Positions 42,545-50,944 of a stretch of 64,000 nt of DNA are shown one piece after another. The stretch is from NCBI GenBank assembly GCA_026129765.1, contig JAHCHP010000015.1:1-64000 (forward strand), in the 5' to 3' direction. The position numbers were made by a program, and so were the translations under genes. Positions within the stretch are counted from its first letter, which is position 1. Every line of letters starts with the position of its first letter. The DNA is from Fimbriimonadia bacterium (lineage in GTDB: Bacteria > Armatimonadota > Fimbriimonadia > Fimbriimonadales > GBS-DC). Below the pieces are notes generated by a model. It saw nothing but the letters and a program-made list of their open reading frames with translations, was not told the origin of the DNA and made no database searches.

Positions 42545-43951
42545 TCACAAACGCGAACACGACAGGTAACTGAGCAGCCAACTCCGCACCGGTTGCCCCT
42601 TCTGACCCCCAAGTCGTTGGAAATCGTCAGACAACCTGCCAGTATGGACCCCTAAACCGATCAGCGAACGACGCAAGCATCGCTCCAACGCCCGGTACGT
42701 CCAACGCCGACGCCCGGTATACCACCCCGTCCGATAACGCGGTCCCCGACACACCCCCCACGCTTGATACCCACTCCACAGACAGACCCCATAGACCCAC
42801 GCGGACCACTGCACACTCCGAACCCCGGAAGTCAGCCCCCAACACTGTTTCTGCCCCAACCCAAAACCACTCTTCATCTCCCGTAAACAGACCTCCACTT
42901 CCCACCGTTGCCATAGCCACTCCAGCAAGACCGGCAACGGCACCGGCAATTGCCAACCCCCCGCGCCATCGGGAACGGCGGAGACCAAGAACGCTTGCGC
43001 GCGGCGCTGCTTCTGACGCCCCCGACCGTGATGACCCCGTACTAACACACATCCGAACACCTGCTCCCCCCACGCCCGACGACGACACCAATGCACCTGT
43101 ACCTGCAACCGCACCGTCCGTCCCCGCAAGCGGAAGGAGACCCGCTGCCAGCCCTGTGCGGTTTGCCAGCGCTCCGACGGCGACCACGCCGTCCCATACA
43201 CCCGCTGCCGCCCCGACGGCGCGGGCAGATCACACAAGCGCGCGTCGGACCGGGTGCGCACACACGCCCCCACCCGATCCGGCAAAGACGCCCAAAATTT
43301 CCGCGTGTCATATTGACCATCCAACACCCCGACGATCGGCTGTGAGGAACGCCCCCACGCATCTAACTGCGCCCGCAACGCGTGCATCTGCGCGGACACC
43401 CGCTCGACTTCCGAACAACACGCCCCCGCCGGAGCCCGCTTCGCTTTCGCCGAAAACACCGGCTCCATCTGGAACGGCAGACACCGCCGATGCCCGTCTT
43501 CAGATGGGGTCAACCACCCCATCACCACAAACGACTGCGCCCGATGCAACCCGCGCGCAAAGGGCGCGGTGTGCGGGGAATACCGCCAGTGAACACCGGG
43601 GATCTGCCGCCCGGTGCGGCGGACCTGGGTGCCATCGGCGACGACCAGAAACGGGTCGGTCGGGTCCGTGGACTCGACCATCGCTTGGAGCAACTGTTGC
43701 TGCGCTGCCTGGATCGGAAACGTGCGCTGGAACAGCCGATACGCGCTCGTGGGATGCAGGTGGACGAACCCTAATGCTTCCCAGAGTTGGGTGACGGTCT
43801 TGCGCCCACAGGCGAGTAGTTCAGCCAGGAACAGTTGGCACGCGCGCAGATAGGGCTCCGGGCGTCGGAACGCGGTGTTCAAGCGATACAAGCACTGAAA
43901 AATGAGGTACAATGGAAGGGTCTGCTCCGTCGGTATCTGTGTTTTTTTCAT
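42545..43951 (-). CDS. DDE transposase, IS4/IS701-like
   Basis: A 468-residue transposase. ATG 43951 (MKKTQIPTEQTLPLYLIFQ) is chosen over an in-frame upstream start that lies in the terminal repeat. An RNase-H-like DDE core is visible as VVADGTQVRRTG (first Asp), IVGVLDGQYDTRKF (second Asp) and RWEVEVCLREMKSGFGLGQ (Glu in a Y-(2)-R-(3)-E-(6)-K-like signature). It looks intact. Codon use is strongly GC-biased (many CGC/CGG Arg and CCC/CCG-type antisense runs) compared with flanking chromosomal genes, consistent with recent arrival. Confidence 0.87.
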   Translation of the reverse strand: MKKTQIPTEQTLPLYLIFQCLYRLNTAFRRPEPYLRACQLFLAELLACGRKTVTQLWEALGFVHLHPTSAYRLFQRTFPIQAAQQQLLQAMVESTDPTDPFLVVADGTQVRRTGRQIPGVHWRYSPHTAPFARGLHRAQSFVVMGWLTPSEDGHRRCLPFQMEPVFSAKAKRAPAGACCSEVERVSAQMHALRAQLDAWGRSSQPIVGVLDGQYDTRKFWASLPDRVGACVRTRSDARLCDLPAPSGRQRVYGTAWSPSERWQTAQGWQRVSFRLRGRTVRLQVQVHWCRRRAWGEQVFGCVLVRGHHGRGRQKQRRAQAFLVSAVPDGAGGWQLPVPLPVLLEWLWQRWEVEVCLREMKSGFGLGQKQCWGLTSGVRSVQWSAWVYGVCLWSGYQAWGVCRGPRYRTGWYTGRRRWTYRALERCLRRSLIGLGVHTGRLSDDFQRLGGQKGQPVRSWLLSYLSCSRL

Positions 43952-44016
43952 AATACTAACGTATACCCGGAGCAGACCTTTTTTGTCAAGAGAAAACAAT
44001 AAGTGGTAAACTTCAG

Positions 44017-44037
44017 CATTCCCGCGAACGCGGGAAT
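44017..44037. repeat. dRS3-like palindrome, copy 3 (right IS edge)
   Basis: CATTCCC-GCGAACGC-GGGAAT, in inverted orientation to copy 2. It is followed by CCACG and not a repeat of the left flank, so no target duplication is obvious. Confidence 0.8.
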
Positions 44038-44153
44038 CCACGAAAAACCGTTTCTTTCGTGACAATTTTAGGAATTCCGACGAGCCCTATTTGCCCTTTT
44101 GGAATAAGAAAATGCCTTGAGTTGACGGACATGACCTCAAAACATGCAATGCC

Positions 44154-44705
44154 CTACCATTGGAGGCTACTCTGATCGCCCCGCGCCTGCTTCGCCAACG
44201 CTTCCCACTGGTGGCGCGCGGCATGCAACCCTTGCATACAAGTCTCAAAATGCTCCGACAAAATACGGAACAAAGGCGCCTCTTCACGCCATTCGCCCAC
44301 ATCAAACAGCGAGACAATGTAGTAGGACTGCTTGCCCTGTTTCACATAATCGATCAGATGGTCTTTCCGGCTCATTGCTCGGATTTTCGGCAGCGCTTCT
44401 GGATAGACACCCGCCCAGAACAGCGTGTAGTCGCCAATATGACGGTGAACCTCCCGCTCTTGGTAAAACGACTGCGCGCCAAGTCGAACATCGGCGTAGT
44501 AGAGCATCTCCGCTACCTCGTCAAGCGGTTTGCCGTTGATGTCTGCCAACTTATAGACCTCACTCATATGAGCGAACGACGCCAACATATCGCTGAGATA
44601 GGCAATGATCGCCGGCTCCCGCAGCCGGAACGATTGAGTAAATGCCTGTTCGACCATCGCGCGGAAAAGCGCATTCAATGGATGATCCTTTGAAATCTGA
44701 GCCAT
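44154..44705 (-). CDS. Conserved hypothetical protein, unknown function
   Basis: A 183-residue soluble, helix-rich protein (MAQISKDHPLNALFRAMVEQ...). Conserved-looking segments are EVAEMLYYADVRLGAQSF, REVHRHIGDYTLFWAGVYPE and DYVKQGKQSYYIVSLFD. I recall similar unannotated proteins in Acidobacteria and relatives but no function. No signal peptide or membrane segment. It lies between the IS and a 215-bp gap. Confidence 0.7.
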   Translation of the reverse strand: MAQISKDHPLNALFRAMVEQAFTQSFRLREPAIIAYLSDMLASFAHMSEVYKLADINGKPLDEVAEMLYYADVRLGAQSFYQEREVHRHIGDYTLFWAGVYPEALPKIRAMSRKDHLIDYVKQGKQSYYIVSLFDVGEWREEAPLFRILSEHFETCMQGLHAARHQWEALAKQARGDQSSLQW

Positions 44706-44765
44706 AGCATCTCCACCTCACCACTTAGATTGCTTTTACTTTTATGGGAATTCAATCATTGTGCT

Positions 44766-44797
44766 GCAGCCCCTTCGCTTCGCTCAGGGTGACCGCC
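44766..44797. repeat. Dispersed repeat phrase, second copy of 23456-23487
   Basis: GCAGCCCCTTCGCTTCGCTC followed by AGGGTGACCGCC. It differs from the copy at 23456 at only a few positions and lies in the 215-bp gap upstream of the hypothetical gene at 44154. Confidence 0.55.
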
Positions 44798-44920
44798 TAA
44801 CAAGTTTCCCATTCCCCTTGCTTACAGAAGAAAGGGTGGAGGATAAACCCCCTCCATGAATCCCATGTTCTATTAGTATGGCGTTGAGGGTCAGAAAGTT
44901 TCCTGTTATGATAGCGGGAT

Positions 44921-46090
44921 TTAGCCTTTACGAAACCAACCGGTCTTCAAGTAGAGGCTTTCCGGGAATTGGGTTAAAGCGGGGTGATCGGGCGGCTGGA
45001 ACGTAACCTGATCCAAGTAAAGAAGGGTCTCACGGTCGCTGGCTGCCATGCGAACCGTTTCGATCAGCTCATTAAGTGGAAACTGGTAGGAACATGCGCT
45101 GACCACCAACCTGCCCCCCGGCTTTAGCACAGGCAAACTAAGATAAGCCAGTTTCCATACCGCCCACTTCAACGAATCGCGCTGTTTACGCTCTTTGGCA
45201 ATGGCGGGCGGGTCCAGTAATATCCAGTCGTAAAGGGTGTCGCGCGGTTCTGCCAACCACTCAAAAGCGTTCGCGTACTCGAATTGCGCCTCCAAACCAT
45301 TCATACCGGCATGCGCTGCTGCCCGCTCCACATGATCAGGAACAATGTCGACGCCCAGCACATTTGCGCCCGCCCGAGCCGCATAAAGCGCAAACGCGCC
45401 CGTATAGCAGAACATATCCAACACCGTTTCGCCCGGCAGCACCTGAGCAGCCAGTAACCTTCGGTTTTCGCGCTGATCCAAGTAGAAACCGGTCTTCAAA
45501 CCGCTGCGTGTCGGCGCAAGAAACTGTAGACCCGACTCAATGATAGGCGCGTCCTCGGGCGGGTCCCCGAACAACGCTTCGGTGTGGGGTGGCAGCCCTT
45601 CCTCGCGCCTGCCCTCCATATCACTTCGCTCCCACACACTGAGCGGGTCCAGCGTCTCTAACAAGGCAGGCAGCCAAACCGGCTTCAAACGCTCCATGCC
45701 CAGCGCGCGCACTTGCACAGTTAAATGGCGGTCGTAACGGTCGATGATCAAACCAGAAACCTGATCGGCTTCGCTGAACAGCAGGCGGTAAGCGTTGGTA
45801 TCTCGCGCCCATCGTTCGCGGATGGCAAGCGCGTTTCGGAACCGTGAAGCGAAAAAGGCTGAGTCAATCAACTCATCTTGCAGTGTCAACACCCGGACAG
45901 GAAAACGGCTCTGAGGATTGTAGAGACCGATGCCCAAGAACTCCCCCCCTGAATCTAACAGGTGAATTAGAGCTCCCGGCGTCGGGTTGCCTTGCACGCT
46001 CGCGATCTCGCCCCGTTGCACCCAAGGGTAAAAGTGGCGAATCTTCTTGTCTCTCCCACCCTGCAATACCACCGCTCCTTCCACATTCAC
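44921..46090 (-). CDS. rlmI: RlmI-type 23S rRNA (cytosine-C5) methyltransferase with PUA domain
   Basis: A 389-residue class I SAM methyltransferase. The GTG at 46090 is chosen: it is preceded by TATAAT with 6 nt between, while the longer frame to 46210 overlaps meaB. The N-terminal PUA-like domain (AVVLQGGRDKKIRHFYPWVQ) leads to EELP-like strands and motif I VLDMFCYTGAFALYAARAG, then motif IV LLDPPAIAKERKQ and SACSYQFPLNEL with the catalytic Cys region. RlmI modifies C1962 of 23S rRNA in E. coli; the orthology is likely but not certain. Divergent from meaB. Confidence 0.85.
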   Translation of the reverse strand: MNVEGAVVLQGGRDKKIRHFYPWVQRGEIASVQGNPTPGALIHLLDSGGEFLGIGLYNPQSRFPVRVLTLQDELIDSAFFASRFRNALAIRERWARDTNAYRLLFSEADQVSGLIIDRYDRHLTVQVRALGMERLKPVWLPALLETLDPLSVWERSDMEGRREEGLPPHTEALFGDPPEDAPIIESGLQFLAPTRSGLKTGFYLDQRENRRLLAAQVLPGETVLDMFCYTGAFALYAARAGANVLGVDIVPDHVERAAAHAGMNGLEAQFEYANAFEWLAEPRDTLYDWILLDPPAIAKERKQRDSLKWAVWKLAYLSLPVLKPGGRLVVSACSYQFPLNELIETVRMAASDRETLLYLDQVTFQPPDHPALTQFPESLYLKTGWFRKG

Positions 46091-46096
46091 ACCGTG

Positions 46097-46118
46097 ATTA
46101 TAGCACAGAGGGTATAAT
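46097..46118. promoter_or_regulatory. Divergent, closely packed -10 boxes for rlmI and meaB
   Basis: Minus-strand TATAAT at 46097-46102 lies 6 nt from the rlmI GTG (46090). Plus-strand TATAAT at 46113-46118 lies 9 nt from the meaB GTG (46128). Neither gene has room for a Shine-Dalgarno sequence, so both transcripts are probably leaderless. The -35 regions would overlap the opposite gene. Confidence 0.6.
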
Positions 46119-46127
46119 CGTTTCACT

Positions 46128-47096
46128 GTGACGGAGTGGGACAAGAACGACGAGACATTAATCCGCGCGCTGCGGCAAGGCAACCCCCGCGCGATTGCGC
46201 GCGCCATCACGCGGGTAGAAAATCCAGGGATTGAGCGGCTGCGATTGCTTCAGCGGCTGTTTGAAGAGACTTCAGTCTCTGCCTACCGCATTGGGATTAC
46301 GGGCGCGCCGGGCGCAGGCAAAAGCTCCTTGGTCCAGCAACTGATTCCCTGCTTGGCGGCGCGCGGCTTCAAAGTAGGTGTATTGGCGGTAGACCCGACC
46401 AGCCCCTTCAGCGGCGGCGCGATTTTGGGCGACCGGATTCGGATGCAGGAGCAGATAGAAGAGACAGGAGCCTATATGCGGAGCCTTGCCAGTCGGGGGA
46501 GCGTGGGCGGTCTGTCGCGAGGCGTCAACGCGGCGATCCACGTGTTGGAGGCAGCAGGGTTCGATATTGCGCTCATCGAGACGGTGGGGTCTGGGCAATT
46601 GCAGGTGGATGTTCGTTTTGTGGCAGACACCGTGTTGTTGACTTTGGTTCCCGAAGCGGGCGATATTGTGCAAGCCATGAAAGCGGGCATCATCGAAATC
46701 GCGGATGTTTATGTGGTGAACAAAGCGGACCGGGAAGGCGCGCAGCGGATGCGCACAGACTTGCGTCTGGCATTGGAGTTAGGCGCGCATAAACCCGATT
46801 GGAACCCGCCCATCGCGCTCACAGAAGCCGCGAACGGCAAAGGGATCGAAGAGCTAACCGATTTCATTTTGGAGCATCGAGCCTACTTAGACAATAGCGG
46901 TGCCTGGGAGACCCAGCGGCTTCAGCACCTGAGATGGGAAATGGAATCGCTGGCGCAAGAAGGGATCGAAGCGCGCGCCAAGCAAGCGATTGACCACCTC
47001 TTTGAACAGGAAACATTACTGAAAATCGCGCGCCGCGAAGAAAACCCTTACCCGCACTTGCAAAAGTTATGGGAGCAGGCAGGCGCGAATGGATAG
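46128..47096 (+). CDS. meaB: MeaB/ArgK family methylmalonyl-CoA mutase-associated G3E GTPase
   Basis: A 322-residue metallochaperone GTPase that protects and reloads B12-dependent acyl-CoA mutases. The P-loop is GITGAPGAGKSSLVQQL near residue 60. Further elements are VGVLAVDPTSPFSGGAILGD, MRSLASRGSVGGLSRGV, the switch-like IETVGSGQ (usually VGVGQSE, here shortened or altered) and VVNKADREGA (NKxD). No mutase gene is in the window. It starts with GTG. Confidence 0.9.
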   Translation: MTEWDKNDETLIRALRQGNPRAIARAITRVENPGIERLRLLQRLFEETSVSAYRIGITGAPGAGKSSLVQQLIPCLAARGFKVGVLAVDPTSPFSGGAILGDRIRMQEQIEETGAYMRSLASRGSVGGLSRGVNAAIHVLEAAGFDIALIETVGSGQLQVDVRFVADTVLLTLVPEAGDIVQAMKAGIIEIADVYVVNKADREGAQRMRTDLRLALELGAHKPDWNPPIALTEAANGKGIEELTDFILEHRAYLDNSGAWETQRLQHLRWEMESLAQEGIEARAKQAIDHLFEQETLLKIARREENPYPHLQKLWEQAGANG

Positions 47097-47144
47097 TTTC
47101 GCTCTTAGCGTCGTATGGTACACTATAAAGTGGGTGATGAATAG

Positions 47145-47486
47145 ATGGAGTCCAGAGTTTTAACTATACGCGAAGCAGCCCTCTTACTTCAGGTACATGA
47201 GGAGACAGTAGCCAATATGGTTAGGCGCGGTTTAATCCCAGCGCGTAAAGTCGGACGTCAATGGCGTTTGTCTGAGCAAGCGATTCATGATTGGTTAGCT
47301 CATCGAATCCCTGCTCCTGCAGAGGGGCAAATCCCAGAGAAGTCTGTTTGGCGCAGCGGCTTAGGGCTATTAGCAGGCGCAGGGAGACCTGTTGAGGAAT
47401 TCTTAAAAGAGAAACATGCAGAGATTGAACAAGAAGAGGCGCGCTTCGAGCGATGGCGGACAGAAGGTCATAGAAAGGAAGCATGA
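47145..47486 (+). CDS. Excisionase/MerR-type helix-turn-helix antitoxin
   Basis: A 113-residue protein. The first ~55 residues are the excisionase-family winged helix (MESRVLTIREAALLLQVHEE, TVANMVRRGLIPARKVGRQW, RLSEQAI). The remainder is acidic and probably binds the toxin. It overlaps the downstream PIN gene by 4 bp, so this is a type II toxin-antitoxin pair. A TACACTATAAA box at 47119-47129 may be its promoter. Confidence 0.8.
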   Translation: MESRVLTIREAALLLQVHEETVANMVRRGLIPARKVGRQWRLSEQAIHDWLAHRIPAPAEGQIPEKSVWRSGLGLLAGAGRPVEEFLKEKHAEIEQEEARFERWRTEGHRKEA

Positions 47487-47902
47487 ACGAACAGATTAGG
47501 AGCGCAGTGTTAGACTCCAGCGCTTTGATCGCTTATTTACGAGGAGAGCTTGGCGCATCTTTAGTAGAGTCTTACTTAAAGAACCCTGTGATCAATTGCT
47601 TTGTTCATTCGGGCAATATAATAGAAGTTTTGTATGATTTTTTGAAATCGAGTGGACGTTCTTCAGCGGAGCTTGCATTAGAAGCGCTATTGAATGACAA
47701 TTTGTTCATTCGAGAAGATTTGGATGTTGCTTTTTGCTGGCGCGCCGCCTCATTTAAGGAGCAGATTCGTAGAATAGCTTTTGCAGATTGCCTTTGCTTG
47801 TCGTTAGCGGATAGGATAGGCGCAGAAGTACTTACCGCAGACCGTCATGAGCTAACGAGAGTTGCAGAACAAGGCATCGTCCCCATTACTTTCATTCGCT
47901 AA
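47483..47902 (+). CDS. vapC: PIN-domain ribonuclease toxin (VapC-like)
   Basis: A 139-residue PIN toxin that appears intact: first Asp in SAVLDSSALIAYLRGE, Glu in SGNIIEVLYD, third acidic site in IRRIAFADCLCLSLADRIG and fourth in VLTADRHEL. Likely cleaves tRNA or rRNA when free of its antitoxin, as VapC proteins do. Coupled to the upstream helix-turn-helix gene by a 4-bp overlap. Confidence 0.87.
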   Translation: MNEQIRSAVLDSSALIAYLRGELGASLVESYLKNPVINCFVHSGNIIEVLYDFLKSSGRSSAELALEALLNDNLFIREDLDVAFCWRAASFKEQIRRIAFADCLCLSLADRIGAEVLTADRHELTRVAEQGIVPITFIR

Positions 47903-47991
47903 GAGAGAAAGAAAGCTCCCCACAGGCAGGATTTTACAGGTTTTTCGCGAATTTTAGGCTTCATCTAACAAGCATTTTTTGGAGGGAGCCA

Positions 47992-49359
47992 ATGAAACAA
48001 GGATTGAAAATAGCAGGTTGGCTGTGCGCGCTGCTGGTGATGCTGAGCGGCGGATGCAAATCGGAAGAAAGCGGAGGCGCAAACGCCGGAGGAGCCGTCG
48101 CGACAGGCGATAAATCGATCACCGTTGTCTGGGCAGAATGGCCGCCTGCCGACTACCTGCAAGAACTCGCGAACGAATTCACCAAAGAGAGCGGAATCCA
48201 AGTGAAAGTAGAACAGATTCCCTGGGCGCAGTTCCAAGACCGCGTGTTCGCCGCTCTCGCCGCCCAAGACGCGACTTACGACCTGATTGTGGGCGACAGC
48301 CAATGGTTGGGCAAAGCGGTTTCTGGCGGGCATTATGTCGATTTGACCGACTGGCTGAAAGAGAACGTGGAAATGGATCAGTTCTACCAGACAGCCGTTC
48401 AAGCCTATGCGGAATATCCCAAAGATTCAGGCAAATTGTATGCGCTGCCTGCCGAAGGCGACGCAGTGGGATTCGCCTATCGCAAAGACCTGTTCGAGGA
48501 CCCGAAAGAGCAAGCGGCTTTCAAGCAGAAATACGGCTACGACCTCAAAACGCCAGACACTTGGCAGCAGTTCCGCGACATCGCAGAGTTCTTCACACGC
48601 CCCGACAAGTCGCTGTACGGCGCAGCGCTCTATTTCGGCAAAGATTACGACAGCGTCACCATGGGTTTCCAGCAGGTGCTGTGGAGCTTTGGCGGCGAAT
48701 TGTATGACCCTCAAACCATGCAGGTCGAAGGCGTTTTGAACTCGGAGACCGGCGTCAAAGCGCTGGAGTTCTTTGTCGGGCTGCGCAAGTTCACGATACC
48801 CAACTCCGAAACCTACTACTGGAACGAATGTTTGACCGCTTTTCAAGAGGGCAAGGTCGCCATGACCATGAACTATTTTGCCTTCTTCCCCGGCTTGCTT
48901 GACTCGTCCAAAAACCCGCATGCAGAACATACCGGTTTCTTCCTGATGCCCGGTGTTAAGCAAAGCGATGGCAGCCTTAGACGCTACATCAGCATCGGTG
49001 GGCAGGGCGTTTCGCTTTCCAAATATTCCAAGAAACATGACCTGTGCTACGAGTTCTTGAAATGGTTCGCGAAGAAAGAGAACCAAATGAAATGGGCGCA
49101 ATTGGGCGGATTTCCTTGCAGGCAAGATGTGCTGGAATCGGAAGAGTTCTTGAGCGCGAAACCATTCAACCCCGTCTTTGCCGCCAGTTTCCCGCACCTG
49201 CGCGACTTCTGGACCATTCCTGAGTATGCGTCATTGCTGGAATCCTGCCAACGCCACTGGAACGCGGCGGTCGTGGGACAAGAGAATCCGAAGCAAGCGA
49301 TGGATGCCATCGCCAAAGAACATACCGAAATCCTGAAGAAAGCGGGCATTTTGAAATAA
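47992..49359 (+). CDS. Extracellular solute-binding protein (family 1), lipoprotein
   Basis: A 455-residue sugar-type ABC binding protein. The signal and lipobox end at LSGGC (Cys ~23). The mature domain begins KSITVVWAEWPPADYLQELA, with FTKESGIQVKVEQIPWAQFQ and AYRKDLFEDP-type hinge segments typical of MalE-like proteins. GGAGGG precedes the ATG. No permease or ATPase genes are adjacent, so its transporter must be encoded elsewhere. The convergent kinase gene ends 9 bp away. Confidence 0.9.
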   Translation: MKQGLKIAGWLCALLVMLSGGCKSEESGGANAGGAVATGDKSITVVWAEWPPADYLQELANEFTKESGIQVKVEQIPWAQFQDRVFAALAAQDATYDLIVGDSQWLGKAVSGGHYVDLTDWLKENVEMDQFYQTAVQAYAEYPKDSGKLYALPAEGDAVGFAYRKDLFEDPKEQAAFKQKYGYDLKTPDTWQQFRDIAEFFTRPDKSLYGAALYFGKDYDSVTMGFQQVLWSFGGELYDPQTMQVEGVLNSETGVKALEFFVGLRKFTIPNSETYYWNECLTAFQEGKVAMTMNYFAFFPGLLDSSKNPHAEHTGFFLMPGVKQSDGSLRRYISIGGQGVSLSKYSKKHDLCYEFLKWFAKKENQMKWAQLGGFPCRQDVLESEEFLSAKPFNPVFAASFPHLRDFWTIPEYASLLESCQRHWNAAVVGQENPKQAMDAIAKEHTEILKKAGILK

Positions 49360-49368
49360 CAGAGCGCG

Positions 49369-50082
49369 CTATTCTGAACAGAGGGGCAGCCGCAAGAAAA
49401 ATCGGCTGCCCTGAGAAATCCGGCTCTCTACCTCTAAACTGCCGCCCACACGCTGTGCTAAATGACGGCTTAACGCTAAACCCAAACCACTTCCCTTCCC
49501 GATGCCTTTCGTCGAAAAGAACGGCTCAAACACGCGCTCGCTTGTTTCTAATGAAATGCCCTCCCCTTGGTCCTCAACCTCCACAACCACCTGTCCTCCA
49601 TCGATACGTGAACGCGTTGTGATGGTTCCCCCCTCTGGCATGGCATCGCGGGCATTGATGATGAGATTCATCAAAATCTGCTCCAAGAAAGTGGGCGGGA
49701 GAAAGATGGGAAGGGGCTTCTCTTCTAAATCGAGGGTCAGCGTATGGCTAACGGGCAGCAACTTTTCTACAACAGGCGCAAGGTCACGCAGACACTGGTT
49801 TAGGTCCACTCGCTCGCTGGGGGGATTGCGCCGGGGCGAAAACGCCGCCATTTGCTTGACCATCTGAGAGGCTTTTTCGGCAGCTTGAAGCGCGACGCGC
49901 AGATCTTCTCGGGCTTGGCTATTTTCTGGAATTTCATCCATCGCCAACTCCACCGCGCCTGTAATCGCTCCCAAGTAATTGTTAAATTCGTGAGCCAGCC
50001 CGCTGAGCATCAAGGCAACCGGCTCCTCCGTCTGATCCCAAACTGTTCTTGTTTCCAAACGCTGTGCCGCGTTTCTCATCAT
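49369..50082 (-). CDS. Soluble sensor histidine kinase (HisKA-HATPase), no sensor domain
   Basis: A 237-residue kinase core. The start is set at ATG 50082, just after the anti-sigma gene; the longer frame overlaps it. The H-box is LSGLAHEFNNYLGAITGAVE, the N-box LMNLIINARDAMPEGG, G1 VEDQGEGIS, F-box EPFFSTKG and G2 GKGSGLGLALS. It lacks membrane segments and an input domain, and no response regulator is adjacent. Being the third gene after sigma and anti-sigma factors suggests it acts on, or is regulated with, that system. Confidence 0.87.
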   Translation of the reverse strand: MMRNAAQRLETRTVWDQTEEPVALMLSGLAHEFNNYLGAITGAVELAMDEIPENSQAREDLRVALQAAEKASQMVKQMAAFSPRRNPPSERVDLNQCLRDLAPVVEKLLPVSHTLTLDLEEKPLPIFLPPTFLEQILMNLIINARDAMPEGGTITTRSRIDGGQVVVEVEDQGEGISLETSERVFEPFFSTKGIGKGSGLGLALSRHLAQRVGGSLEVESRISQGSRFFLRLPLCSE

Positions 50083-50099
50083 CCTGATTATTCCATAAG

Positions 50100-50921
50100 T
50101 TACTGGGGTCTTTCCATCAAATATTGGACCGCTTCCCGTTTCGGAACATCGCCCAACACGGCGACCATCCGCCCGCAAGGATGCAGGTAAGCCATAAAAA
50201 TGCCTCCGTCCACCGCCACAAAATGACAGTTTCCGTCAGAAGGGATTTTCATCGCAAGCGGGCAATTTTCGGGCGAAACCATGAAGAGGAACCGGTGTTC
50301 ACTGTTCGTATAGAACCGGTACAACAGTTCGCCGCCGCAACCGCAGGGACAGTCAATCTTGTAGACAAGGGTCGCGCCATACATGACCGGGGGAACGAAG
50401 TTCCTAAACATCGCCTCATCAGCAGAAGTCACATTCGTTTCGTGCTTCTCAGGCTTAACATGAGCCTCATGCGTGCCGGGTGTGGGACATTCTGCATCCG
50501 CCTCTTTCTGCAAGTTTTCTTGATAGGCAAGGGTTATTTTCGGATCCCAGGTGGTCAAAGGCGTGATAGGCAGAGGCGGATTAAGATAGAGATTGACCAA
50601 AAATGCCACCATAGCCATCGCTGCCGCAACCGACCCGCCCCAAGCCATGCGTCTCATCCATGTTTGGCGACGCGCTTGGCGCGCGATTTGCGCTTGGGGT
50701 TGGATACGCTCTAAAATCTGCTGCCACAGGGAGGCAGCAGGCGGAGCCGCAGGAAGCCAATTTTGGAACAGGGCGCGCATTCGCTGCTCTTGCTGAAGCC
50801 AAGCTTGGCACTCCGGGCAGGCGCGCATATGTGCCGCTTCCGCATGGTCGCGCACCTCGGGCGCGCGTCCCTGATTTTCAGAGATCCAATCTCTAAACTG
50901 TTCGCATGAAAGTTCTTTCAT
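50100..50921 (-). CDS. Zinc-finger anti-sigma factor (zf-HC2), membrane anchored
   Basis: A 273-residue transmembrane anti-sigma factor. The N-terminal ZAS domain has the H-x3-C-x2-C motif in AAHMRACPECQAWLQ. A single TM helix spans about 91-113 (WGGSVAAAMAMVAFLVNLYL). The outer domain carries Cys-rich IDCPCGCGGELLYRFY, which could sense redox or metal. It lies 23 bp after the ECF sigma gene it presumably inhibits. Confidence 0.88.
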   Translation of the reverse strand: MKELSCEQFRDWISENQGRAPEVRDHAEAAHMRACPECQAWLQQEQRMRALFQNWLPAAPPAASLWQQILERIQPQAQIARQARRQTWMRRMAWGGSVAAAMAMVAFLVNLYLNPPLPITPLTTWDPKITLAYQENLQKEADAECPTPGTHEAHVKPEKHETNVTSADEAMFRNFVPPVMYGATLVYKIDCPCGCGGELLYRFYTNSEHRFLFMVSPENCPLAMKIPSDGNCHFVAVDGGIFMAYLHPCGRMVAVLGDVPKREAVQYLMERPQ

Positions 50922-50944
50922 AGTCGATTGAGTAATCAGGAGGT

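Larger units (their letters stand above)
42403..44037 (-). mobile_element. Insertion sequence with IS4/IS701-like transposase, bounded by inverted repeats containing dRS3-like palindromes
   Basis: The transposase gene is enclosed by about 37-bp inverted repeats: 42403-42440 and 44001-44037. Each consists of the ATTCCC-N8-GGGAAT palindrome plus GCTGAAGTTT-(G/A)-CCACTT. Because the palindrome also occurs alone (1-22, 57782), the true IS ends may be the GCTGAAGTTT boundary, with the palindrome as target or co-opted end. The coding part is richer in G+C than neighbouring genes. Confidence 0.75.

Noticed and set aside
43156..43794. 212-codon frame antisense to the transposase
   Set aside because: Low-complexity Thr/Pro/Arg product caused by the GC-rich opposite strand of the transposase.
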